Positions 1 to 7,312 of a stretch of 10,167 nt of DNA are shown in pieces. The stretch comes from Cyclostephanos tholiformis (taxonomy: Eukaryota > Bacillariophyta > Thalassiosirophyceae > Thalassiosirales > Thalassiosiraceae): NCBI GenBank assembly GCA_036939975.1, contig JALLPB010001360.1, positions 1 through 10,167 of the forward strand, given 5' to 3'. The translations under genes and the position numbers were made by a program. The notes under the pieces were generated by a model that searched no databases, was not told where the DNA came from, and was given only the letters and a program-made list of their open reading frames with translations. Numbering within the stretch: position 1 is the stretch's first letter; each line of letters starts with the position of its first letter.

Positions 1-150
1 GGACAAGATTATATATAATTCTGTCCTGATTATATATAATCTTTGCCCAATTATTATAAAAAGGGGGCCGATGGGCCCATATGCTATCTGGATAATATAT
101 AATCCGGTATTCCGGATTATATATTATCAGGCATGGATTATATATAATCC
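1..150. repeat. Cluster of AT palindromes sharing the core ATTATATATAAT
   Basis: Four palindromic units lie within 150 bp. Positions 1-26 are a 26-bp imperfect palindrome with GGACA/TGTCC arms around the 12-bp core. Positions 28-41 (GATTATATATAATC) are a perfect 14-bp palindrome. Positions 88-107 and 112-130 form a 20-bp stem with a 4-nt loop (TATT) and one unpaired base. Positions 135-150 are a perfect 16-bp palindrome. ATGGGCCCAT at 71-80 is a further 10-bp palindrome. No coding potential is seen. The block could be the end of a foldback or MITE-type element cut by the window edge, or a regulatory or cruciform-prone region. The palindromes are seen directly; the element type is inference. 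Confidence 0.7.
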
Positions 151-792
151 AAATTACAAATATTCTGCGTAACACTATTCCTACATGATAAAATACCTTT
201 TGAATCTATCTACAATATTTAGTATTCCACCTGAATTAAGGGGGGGGAAGGGGGAAATCTACACTGCTGAATCAACGCCTGAGCTGGGTTGTCACACTAA
301 CCCCTGGCAACCCCCCAGTGATCCCCCCCAGAAGAGCATCTACACCCACTTTAATAGCAGGTAAATGCTGTGAGATTCTTGTAAAGGCAATGCGCTATTG
401 AGTTCTGTGAGTGTGGACAAAAATTCACTGAGAAACTATAATACTACGTAACTAATGTAGAAAGTGGACGCAAATGAGCATCCATAGCTGTTAAGCTGCT
501 AAAAACCCAGGCTGAAATTCATGCCATGATAGTATGCTTTTTGTCAATGACCAGTAAGAATATGTAAGAGTGTCTGCAAAGGCAAGAATCATTTGAGTTG
601 TACGATGACACCATGTTGTATAAAATGACTGTTAATGAGCATTTTTTCTATAATAATAATAAGTAAGTACTCTAGTATTTTACATTTTTACTAAGAGTAA
701 GTATCATAATACCATAGTGGGATAATTGGTATTTTCCTATTTTTGTGATGTGCTTTGCATCAATGACATACGATGAGCTTTTTGCTGCACAA

Positions 793-844
793 TTTTTGCG
801 TTAGTTAAAAATTCTGCCCATTTTTTGCGCTAGTTAAAAATTCT
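793..844. repeat. Two 23-bp direct repeats, 29-bp period
   Basis: Positions 793-815 and 822-844 match at 22 of 23 bases (T versus C at the ninth base). The unit begins TTTTTGCG and ends TTAAAAATTCT. The spacer is 6 nt, so this is a tandem duplication or a pair of binding sites. No function can be assigned. Confidence 0.75.
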
Positions 845-1048
845 CTATTTGTGAGTTGTGTTGTACAGTAGATTTTGGCACGCCAAGTTTTTTTAGGTAG
901 AACTTATTGTACTACTCCTATGACCTACTATTGTTTAGGTGTGGCGCGCCCATTTTCAATGTTTAGAGCATTTTTTTGACTTTACCATTGAAATGCGCCC
1001 TGAAGCATTGACAATTAGACCAAACTGAGAGCACCAATGGATTCACCA

Positions 1049-1053
1049 TCAAG
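1049..1053. repeat. Left target-site duplication TCAAG
   Basis: The five bases directly before the 5' LTR are TCAAG, identical to the five bases directly after the 3' LTR (7082-7086). A 5-bp duplication is usual for Ty1/copia integration, and it confirms both ends of the element. Confidence 0.85.
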
Positions 1054-1294
1054 TGCTAGAGCTAGATACCTTCTCTCTAAGCTACCTAACCGTGGGGAGA
1101 GTGATTCCCACGTTGAACCACTCCATCTATTATAGCAGTTACACATGAGAAGGCAGTAAGTAAACATGCCTCCAACAGCGATTACATCGATAGGATGCAT
1201 CATGGGGAAACTCCCCCAAGACACTCTCATTATTTTGCTTACCAACTTAATAGTAAAGCTATAAGCAACATTAGCCACCTATCAATGTCTAGCA
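1054..1294 (+). repeat. 5' long terminal repeat (241 bp)
   Basis: It starts TGCTAGA and ends TCTAGCA, a 7-bp inverted terminal repeat. Compared with the 3' LTR it has 12 substitutions, a 6-bp tandem duplication of GCTAGA at its start (1055-1066) and one extra base near 1141. It should hold the element's promoter; TATTATAG at 1128-1135 is a possible TATA-like site, conserved in the other LTR. A small stem (CGTGGG 1091-1096 with CCCACG 1107-1112) is also visible. The promoter call is inference. Confidence 0.92.
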
Positions 1295-1295
1295 T

Positions 1296-1307
1296 TGGTA
1301 AGCAGTA
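1296..1307 (+). other. Primer-binding site (TGGTA...)
   Basis: One base after the 5' LTR the sequence reads TGGTAAGCAG. TGGTA is the complement of the UACCA 3' end of an initiator-methionine-type tRNA, the usual primer for Ty1/copia elements. Only the first five bases are diagnostic here. The tRNA identity is inferred because the host tRNA sequence is not in the window. Confidence 0.6.
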
Positions 1308-1344
1308 ATCCACCAAGAAATCAACAAATCCCCAAGAAATTATC

Positions 1345-2684
1345 ATGCCATCCACAGCAAAACAAGCAGAAACAACTGCCCACAAAGCGGTTTGTGCCAC
1401 CCCTTTCACAAGAGTGCATGGGCGCCCGAAACACAAAGATTATGAGACCCTCAAAGATGAGGCTTCAGCCCTAGCGAGCGAGGTCGAGGACATCACGTAC
1501 GTGTGGAGCAGAGACAACAATGAGGAGTATGGCCTCCTCGCCGACATCCTTGGATTTGACGAATATGACGAACTCACCGGGATTGATACCTACACCATCC
1601 CAACAGGACCAGCATCGTACGACCCGTCCATCACCAACGCCACGCCCACCCACAAGCATAAGCATTGTGAGGAAGAATGGGAGCTTGTCCGCACCTTGTG
1701 GTTCATCTGCAAGGGTTTCCTACATGGTATTGTAGACAATCTCTGCGACGCCCTTGACAAACAAGAATACTACAGCCAACTGAAGCATTGGCTCACGGCA
1801 TACCAAAATGTCACACCATTTCAGATTCTCAACCACCTCAACGACCGATGGTGTCCCCTTGACGTGCAGGCCAAGAAGGAACTCAAACTAAACTACTACT
1901 CAAAGTGGGATGCCAACAAACACCTCACCGCATTCGGAAAGCGCCTGATGACAACCAACGTGCCATCGTGCGATTGGACGTCACCATCGCTGACAATGAC
2001 AAACTCCAATTTTACTTGGAGGAAATATACAACAGCAACCGCTTCGACAAACAAGAAATGCTGACATGGGAGCAACAACCACCCAACATCAAAACTGACT
2101 TCAACAAGGCAAAGACATACTTTGAATGCATTGTCAAAGCCACTGACCACTGACACCTACGAACAAAATGAAGGAAGCGGAACCACCGGCCGCAACTGCT
2201 ACGAATCAGCCAACACCTGGCAGACTATGGCGACAAAATTCGTGACTACATCCAACAGCTAGCAAGCGTGGGAGCAGCCTCAGCAACCAACGCGGTCGCC
2301 AATTTACAGACGAAGGACAAGTTGTCGACAATGGAGGCGGAAATCAAGAAACTAATTGCCACCATTGCCGCCATGGCCACAAAGTTAACCACCAACGAAA
2401 ACCGTGACCCAAACACCAGGGGAGCCACGGGCAATCGCGAGAGCCGACACCCTCAGATGAAGAAACTCCGTAACATGGGAGCATATTGCCACTCCCACGG
2501 ATTTCATCCAGTCGGCGCCGACCACAACAGTGCAAATTGTGGGTGGATGAAGCCCAACCACAATGTTGCCGCCACATGGACCAACCGACTTGGCGGTGAC
2601 ATGTTTTGGCCAACTGCCAAACGCGTTGCCATTGAACAACAAGGCCACAACACATGGAAAGACAAGTCAGCCCCCACCAACTGA
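1345..2684 (+). pseudogene. Gag (capsid and nucleic-acid-binding polyprotein) of the copia element, frameshifted
   Basis: Gag packages the element RNA in cytoplasmic virus-like particles. The ATG at 1345 opens a 239-residue frame. It begins with an acidic N-terminus (residues about 30-75), followed by a retrotransposon capsid-like helical region (about 110-200, with WELVRTLW, QYYSQLKH-like and HLTAFGKRL words). The homologous frame then changes near 1942-1955 to the one ending at 2153. A 7-bp tandem duplication, CACTGAC (2141-2147 and 2148-2154), shifts the frame again and creates a stop. A third change near 2200-2220 returns to the frame ending at 2684. The C-terminal part has a coiled-coil-like stretch (about 2300-2400) and a zinc-knuckle variant, Cys2487-x2-His-x8-His-x4-Cys2538, then TWTNRLGG and a final SAPTN before TGA. 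Family members I recall also end near SAPTN, so the TGA at 2682 may be the true Gag stop. No gene symbol beyond the generic gag is warranted. Confidence 0.85.
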
Positions 2685-3083
2685 CAGCAACCGGGGATTA
2701 CGCCGAACAAGAAAAGCAATAGTAGCATTGCCCAGTCTAATCAACTAACACAAAAGTTATCATCCAATTTTTATTTGTGTTTATCCCCACCACCATGCCA
2801 GGTTGAAGAGCATGTTAACCATATCACCAAGATCACGTTCAGCCCAACCATCGATGTGTCCCCAAACATCCCCCCAACCACTCGTAACAAAATAGCCCCG
2901 CAACTGGCGAAGAGAATCCAACAACACCAAGCAAAGAAGTTTATAATTGGCATCGACAATGATGAGCTACGCCAGGGCATAATGACCGGCGCCATCGCCT
3001 CAACTATCGCCAACAGTGGAACCGCCGCTGGAGTGGGCACTGCCACTGATCCAAGTCAATGCACGGGATGCAAATCGACCTAG
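2685..3083 (+). pseudogene. Start of Pol: linker and aspartic protease N-terminal half
   Basis: This stretch is open in the same frame as the end of Gag, separated from it only by the TGA at 2682-2684. It runs through a Ser/Gln/Pro-rich linker to a conserved segment (GIDNDELRQGIMTGAIAST) and the protease active-site region, which reads ANSGT at 3009-3023. Retroviral-type proteases need an Asp in the D-S/T-G triad, and family members I recall have IADSG. The Asn codon (AAC, 3012-3014) therefore predicts an inactive protease. A TAG at 3081-3083 falls where relatives have a Lys-like codon before QxILPSG, so it is an inactivating stop. The protease normally cuts the Gag-Pol polyprotein inside the particle. 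The protease fold continues downstream of the stop to about 3370. Confidence 0.75.
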
Positions 3084-5663
3084 CAATACATTCTGCCTAG
3101 TGGAGCAGTTGTCACAGCCACAGAAACAGTGGAGTACCCCTTTGCCGCCAATGAACTCCATATCACGCCAGGCGTCAGCCAGCATTCCCTTCTTAGCACG
3201 AGCCAGTACGCAAAAGCCAATTACATAACCATCTTTGTCAAGGACACCGTCAACATCTACGCCGCTAACGACACAGAGATCACAGTCACCAAAGGAACCA
3301 TACTGCATGGCTGGCACAATCCCGACATCAATCTATGGCGAATCCCTCTTGTCGACATGGTACGGAACAACATCACTGACACAGTCATTGTCAATTGGCC
3401 CCCAACCAAATTCCTACCAACATGCCCACCACCAAATGACACCGTCCACAATGTATACAAGTTAAAAACCTTACCAGAACTAGTGCGATACCATCATGCT
3501 TCCTCCAGATTTCCAACCAAACCGACCTGGCCCGCAGCCATCAAGAACAAACAATTCACTGTGTGGCCAGGATTATCACTTGATGCAGTGCGCAAACACT
3601 TCCCCGACTCGGAGGAGAAGCACAAAAGCCACGGACTTAAGACACCAGGTGGGCTACAATCAACCAAGCTAACCACCCCTTCACCACTCGATGATGGCAA
3701 TGACACATACAGACTTGTAACAGGAGCAACTTTACCAGCACAACCTCGCGTAAAGGAGAATACAATATTCCAGTGGGTATTTGACCTCACCAACAATGCC
3801 ACCATGAAAATTTACATGGACCAGACCGGGAGGTTCCCCAAGAAATTGCTCCTTGGTAATCAATACATCATGGTCCTTACCGAAAGTGACAGCAGCGCCA
3901 TCCTGGTAGAACCCATTAAAAATTGCACCTCCGGGGAGATGATACGAGCCTACCAGGTACTAATTGACCATTTGCGCTCAGCCAATATCATCCCAAGGCA
4001 CCACATCTTGGACAATGAATGCTCGGAGGAGTTCAAAACCACCATCAAGAGGAACAACATGACCTACCAATTCATACCGCCCCATGACCACTGCCGCAAC
4101 CAAGCTGAGAAAGCCATTCAGATATTCAAGGACCATCTTGTTGCCATTTTATGCGGAAATGACAAGGAGTTCCCACTGACCCTCTGGGATTTACTTCTAC
4201 CACAAGCCGAAGCCACTCTCAACATGTTGCGACCATCACGTATGACACCCGCAGTATCTGCATATGCATATGCATGGGGACAACACAACTACAACACCAA
4301 CCCCTTTGCGCCACTCGGCTGCAAAGTCAAAGCCCATCTCGTGCCCAGCATGCGTGAAACTTGGGCACCGCACACTGCCAGCGGATTTTATGTCAGAAAC
4401 TCACCAGAACATTATCGCTGCCACAAAGTCTTCATCAATGCCACCAGGCACACTAGAGTATGCAGCACAGTATTTTTCAAGCACAAATATCTAACAATGC
4501 CAACACTCACGCCTGCCGATGCACTCATTTGCACTGCTGTTGGTCTCACCAATGCCATTGCAGGCATTATCCCACCACCAACCATGACCATGGACACCAT
4601 TGATCAGCTCATCAACATATTCAAATCACAAGCCAAAACCGCCAACGATGCAACCACAGCTCAAAAGGTGCTGAAGGAGAGTGCCCAAACTAAAAGGGTG
4701 CTCACCGAGGCCAACCACCAAAAGGATAGCGCAGTTCCTACAAACGAACCTATTGCCAACCCCACCTCACAACACCCTGTAGAGAACACACCTTTCCCTC
4801 CACTGGACGTTGAATACCATACCTTTGACGGTGGTTCCCCCAGCAATGGCCCCTTCATATCACAAGACGATCACTGGTACACATCAACACCAGTGGCAAA
4901 CACTCACCTCCAATGTAAAGTCAGAACAATCACACAGGACTACCTCTTCCACGCGATGGATACTCCCGGCATGGCGCAACATTTCACCCCAAACCATGCT
5001 CCAGCTCACAAGTACCCTCTGCAACTCCTCTATGATTCCGCATATTCAGTTCTTGACGATAAAACAGGTGACCTTCTCATATACAGGCACCTCCTCAAGC
5101 ATCCAAAACACAAGAACGTTTGTAGAAACTCATTTGGCAAGGAAATTTGTCGACTGGCAACACCCACTGAGACCATCACATTTATGGCCAAGCAACAGAT
5201 CCCACAGGCAAGACGCAAGGACATCACTTACGGATGTATTGTTTGCACCTACCGCTCCGAGAAGCAAGACCCCTACCGCACACACATCATAATGGGTGGG
5301 AATCTAATCAACTACCCTGATGACTGCGGCACTCCAACAGCTGACCTCCTCACCGTCAAACTCATGTTCAACAGCATCATCTCCACACCTAGTGCAAAAT
5401 TCATGACAATAGATATAAAGGACTTCTATCTTATGACCCCCATGGCCCGCTATGAATACTTTAGAATGAAATTAGACTTATTCCCACAAGATATCATTGA
5501 TGACTATGGATTCCACAAAAAAGTAGACACAGACAGCAACGTTTTCTGTGAAGTGCACCGTGGGATGTACGGCCTCCCACAGACTGGAATAATTGCACAC
5601 GACCTCCTCACCAAACGTCTCCTCAAAGCCGGGTACCAACAGAGCACAATCACCCCAGGATAG
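3084..5663 (+). CDS. Pol open segment: protease C-terminal half, integrase, reverse transcriptase N-terminal half
   Basis: This is the longest open stretch of the broken gag-pol, with no start codon of its own. It runs from QYILPSG to TPG before the TAG at 5661. In order: the rest of the protease (to about 3370); a pre-integrase region (about 3450-3620) with a His-His pair but no matching Cys pair; the integrase core with Asp3819 (MDQTGRFP), Asp4011 (ILDNE) and Glu4107 (QAEKAI, 32 residues after the second Asp), so the DDE triad is present; a C-terminal integrase region to about 4540; a Thr/Pro/His-rich linker (about 4600-5150); then reverse transcriptase from about 5220, with the first catalytic Asp at 5412 (TIDIKDFYL) and YGLPQTGI near 5570. 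Integrase inserts the cDNA into the nucleus; reverse transcriptase copies the RNA. The GTG at 3129 is not a true start: homology begins upstream of it. The + strand here is strikingly A- and C-rich. Confidence 0.9.
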   Translation, partial: QYILPSGAVVTATETVEYPFAANELHITPGVSQHSLLSTSQYAKANYITIFVKDTVNIYAANDTEITVTKGTILHGWHNPDINLWRIPLVDMVRNNITDTVIVNWPPTKFLPTCPPPNDTVHNVYKLKTLPELVRYHHASSRFPTKPTWPAAIKNKQFTVWPGLSLDAVRKHFPDSEEKHKSHGLKTPGGLQSTKLTTPSPLDDGNDTYRLVTGATLPAQPRVKENTIFQWVFDLTNNATMKIYMDQTGRFPKKLLLGNQYIMVLTESDSSAILVEPIKNCTSGEMIRAYQVLIDHLRSANIIPRHHILDNECSEEFKTTIKRNNMTYQFIPPHDHCRNQAEKAIQIFKDHLVAILCGNDKEFPLTLWDLLLPQAEATLNMLRPSRMTPAVSAYAYAWGQHNYNTNPFAPLGCKVKAHLVPSMRETWAPHTASGFYVRNSPEHYRCHKVFINATRHTRVCSTVFFKHKYLTMPTLTPADALICTAVGLTNAIAGIIPPPTMTMDTIDQLINIFKSQAKTANDATTAQKVLKESAQTKRVLTEANHQKDSAVPTNEPIANPTSQHPVENTPFPPLDVEYHTFDGGSPSNGPFISQDDHWYTSTPVANTHLQCKVRTITQDYLFHAMDTPGMAQHFTPNHAPAHKYPLQLLYDSAYSVLDDKTGDLLIYRHLLKHPKHKNVCRNSFGKEICRLATPTETITFMAKQQIPQARRKDITYGCIVCTYRSEKQDPYRTHIIMGGNLINYPDDCGTPTADLLTVKLMFNSIISTPSAKFMTIDIKDFYLMTPMARYEYFRMKLDLFPQDIIDDYGFHKKVDTDSNVFCEVHRGMYGLPQTGIIAHDLLTKRLLKAGYQQSTITPG

Positions 5664-6065
5664 TGGCGTCACGAATGGTGCCCAATCAGCTTCACACCCG
5701 TCGTTGATGATTTCGGTGTGAAATACATCAACAAAGACAGCATCGAGCACTTGGCTGGCGTCCTCCGACAAGACTATGAAATCAACATCAATTGGGAGGG
5801 CACATGATACCTCAACCTCACCTTTGATTGGGACTACACTGACCACAAAGTCCACCTCTCAATGCCGGGATATATTGACACAGCTCTCCTACGTTTTGGA
5901 CACAAACACCCCAACCAGCCTCAAATGCAGCCGTTCCCACACACTATCCCAACGTATGGCGCAACAGTGCAATACGCCAAGAACCTTGACTCTTCTCCGC
6001 CCGCAACCAAGGAGGAGGAGAAATACATATGGCATGTGGTCGGCGTTCTCCTCTACTATGGTTGA
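5664..6065 (+). pseudogene. Pol: reverse transcriptase C-terminal half, with stops
   Basis: Homology continues in the same frame beyond the TAG at 5661-5663. The catalytic pair appears as VVDD at 5700-5711 (Asp5706, Asp5709), the form I recall from diatom copia elements in place of the common YVDD. The thumb and connection follow (LTFDWDY near 5817-5837, LSMPGYID near 5857-5880, EEEKYIWHVVGVLLYYG before the end). In-frame TGA codons at 5805-5807 and 6063-6065 interrupt it. The second falls where relatives have Arg (YYxRAVD), so CGA to TGA is the simplest origin. With both stops a full reverse transcriptase cannot be made from this copy. Confidence 0.85.
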
Positions 6066-6794
6066 GCCATAGATTCTACCATTCTTGTTGGCCTCAGTTT
6101 GCTGGCCGCCGCCCAAACGCTCCCCACTACCCACATGCTGTACCTCATCAAGTGGCTCCTCAATTACGTGGTGACAAACCCCGATGCCATCTTCACCTAC
6201 AAAAAAAGTGGCATGGTCCTAGCAATTCACCGCGATGCATCCTACCTCAGCAAGCCATCCGCATGCAGTCAAGTTGGAGGCCATTTTTTTTGCTTGTCCA
6301 ATGTTGACGACCCACCCAACAATGGGGCCATCCTCAACATTTCCAAGGTCCTCAAAGCTGTCATGTCCAGTGGCGCCAAGGCTGAACTTGGTGCTTTCTA
6401 CGTCAACACCCGCGGAGCTATACCCATGCAACAACTCTTGGAAGAGATTGGGCACCGGCAACCGGCCACACCTTTCCAAACCGACAACAGCATGGCTTTC
6501 GGCGTGGTCACCAACAACATACAACCACGGCGCACCAAGGCAATGGATATGAGATTCGATTGGCTCCATTGCCGTGATTCCCAAGGCCACTTCCATTATT
6601 ACTGGCGCTCAGGCACCAACAACCGAGCCAATTACTGGACCAAACACCATTGCGCCGCGCATCATGTCGAGAAATGCCCCACTATTCTAACATCAAAATT
6701 CATCATTGATGCCCTTCGTGCGTCAACCAATAGAACTCCTGCCACATCTGGCAAGGGTTTACTTCGATCGGCTCCAGCTGCAGTGACTACTTGA
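6066..6794 (+). pseudogene. Pol: RNase H domain, C-terminal end of the polyprotein
   Basis: RNase H degrades the RNA strand of the RNA-DNA hybrid during reverse transcription. The frame continues from the TGA at 6063 to the terminal TGA at 6792-6794. Visible catalytic residues are Asp6234 (IHRDASYL), Glu6384 (KAELGAF) and Asp6483 (QTDNSMA). The fourth position, usually ADYxTK, reads ANYWTKHH, with Asn at 6630-6632, so an active-site Asp appears lost by GAT to AAT. KAMDMRFDWLHCR (6537-6575) is the conserved copia C-terminal helix region. The tail after about 6700 is Ala/Thr/Ser-rich and not conserved. The first ATG inside the segment (6099) is probably irrelevant because this is the tail of a polyprotein. 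Confidence 0.87.
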
Positions 6795-6838
6795 GCACAT
6801 TTTTTTGTGTATATTTCATTGTGACAAATACATGGATT

Positions 6839-6845
6839 GAAAGGG
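6839..6845 (+). other. Polypurine tract GAAAGGG
   Basis: A seven-purine run lies two bases before the 3' LTR. In LTR elements this RNA segment resists RNase H and primes plus-strand DNA synthesis. It is short, but position and composition fit. Confidence 0.65.
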
Positions 6846-6847
6846 TG

Positions 6848-7081
6848 TGCTAGATACCTTGTCTTTAAGCTACCTAACCATGGGGAGAGTGATTCCCACG
6901 TTGAACCACTCCGTCTATTATAGCAATTACCATGAGAAGGCAGTAAGTAAACATGCCTCCACCAGCAATTACATCAATAGGACACATCATGGGGAAACTC
7001 CCCCAAGACACTCTTATTATTTTGCTTACCAACTTAACAGTAAAGCTATAAGCAACATTAGCCACCTATCAATGTCTAGCA
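6848..7081 (+). repeat. 3' long terminal repeat (234 bp)
   Basis: It starts TGCTAGA and ends TCTAGCA, and aligns to the 5' LTR along its whole length with 12 substitutions and two indels (6 and 1 bp). Ten of the substitutions are transitions. The TATTATAG site is kept at 6916-6923. Confidence 0.92.
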
Positions 7082-7086
7082 TCAAG
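7082..7086. repeat. Right target-site duplication TCAAG
   Basis: The five bases following the 3' LTR are TCAAG, identical to 1049-1053. Confidence 0.85.
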
Positions 7087-7312
7087 TTCTGCATTAGATT
7101 GATTTGCCGGCATCATCATTGCAGCATTAATCTTCAAGTACAATGCTTTGCGCCGCAAGGTCCCTTCATAATGCTTCAAAATTAATCTCCTACGGTATCC
7201 TATGTAGCCTTTCCATACAAAAAATCATGAAATCCCCACAAAAGCACAAATTTCATCCAAATTACATTTCATTATCATCCTTGTTCGACTGATTCATCTC
7301 AATGCAGATCCA
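7087..7312 (+). other. Upstream region of the piggyBac-like gene
   Basis: No ORF of note and no recognisable repeat. The stretch is AT-rich and lies between the 3' LTR and the ATGATG at 7313. It probably holds the 5' untranslated region and possibly part of the core promoter of the downstream gene, but no TATA box or initiator is clear enough to call. A short upstream ATG (7302) ends after four codons. Confidence 0.35.

Larger units (their letters stand above)
151..1053. other. Non-coding AT-rich stretch left of the retrotransposon
   Basis: No convincing gene is visible on either strand. The stretch holds short G and C homopolymers (around 240-260 and 310-330), a short TAA microsatellite near 651-662, a pair of 23-bp direct repeats (793-844), the small inverted repeat TTGGC-AC-GCCAA near 875-886 and a GGCGCGCC palindrome near 943-950. 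It is probably the original upstream flank of the piggyBac-like gene at 7313, now separated from it by the copia insertion; that link rests on the matching 5-bp target duplication on both sides. Confidence 0.5.
1054..7081 (+). mobile_element. Complete but inactive Ty1/copia-type LTR retrotransposon (diatom-like)
   Basis: The element is 6,028 bp and has all structural parts: two LTRs with TGCTAGA/TCTAGCA ends, a 5-bp target duplication, a primer-binding site just inside the 5' LTR, gag with a Cys/His knuckle, then protease, integrase, reverse transcriptase and RNase H, and a polypurine tract before the 3' LTR. Integrase lying before reverse transcriptase is the Ty1/copia order. Wording such as MDQTGRFP, GNQYIMVL, VVDDFGVKY and IHxDASYL is, from memory, typical of copia-like families in diatoms (the CoDi groups). 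The LTRs differ by about 5%. The coding region carries several frameshifts and in-frame stops plus two altered catalytic residues, so this copy should not be autonomous. The ends look intact, so it could still be moved by proteins supplied in trans. Confidence 0.93.

Noticed and set aside
1015..1278. Antisense ORF over the 5' LTR, with a partner at 6874-7065 over the 3' LTR
   Set aside because: The two proteins are alike only because the LTRs are repeats. They show no known domain and do not follow LTR function.
2344..2728. Several overlapping antisense ORFs opposite gag
   Set aside because: They are Trp/Cys/Val-rich shadows of the A/C-rich sense strand; the sense strand carries clear Gag motifs.
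2682..6065. Alternative genetic code (TGA/TAG read as sense) to explain the in-frame stops
   Set aside because: Stops occur with frameshifts and with catalytic-residue loss, both TAG and TGA are involved at different amino-acid positions, and the polyprotein itself ends at TGA. Decay is simpler.
5478..6596. Antisense ORFs of 125 residues opposite RT and RNase H
   Set aside because: The sense strand has catalytic motifs over the same stretch; antisense openness follows from the strand composition.
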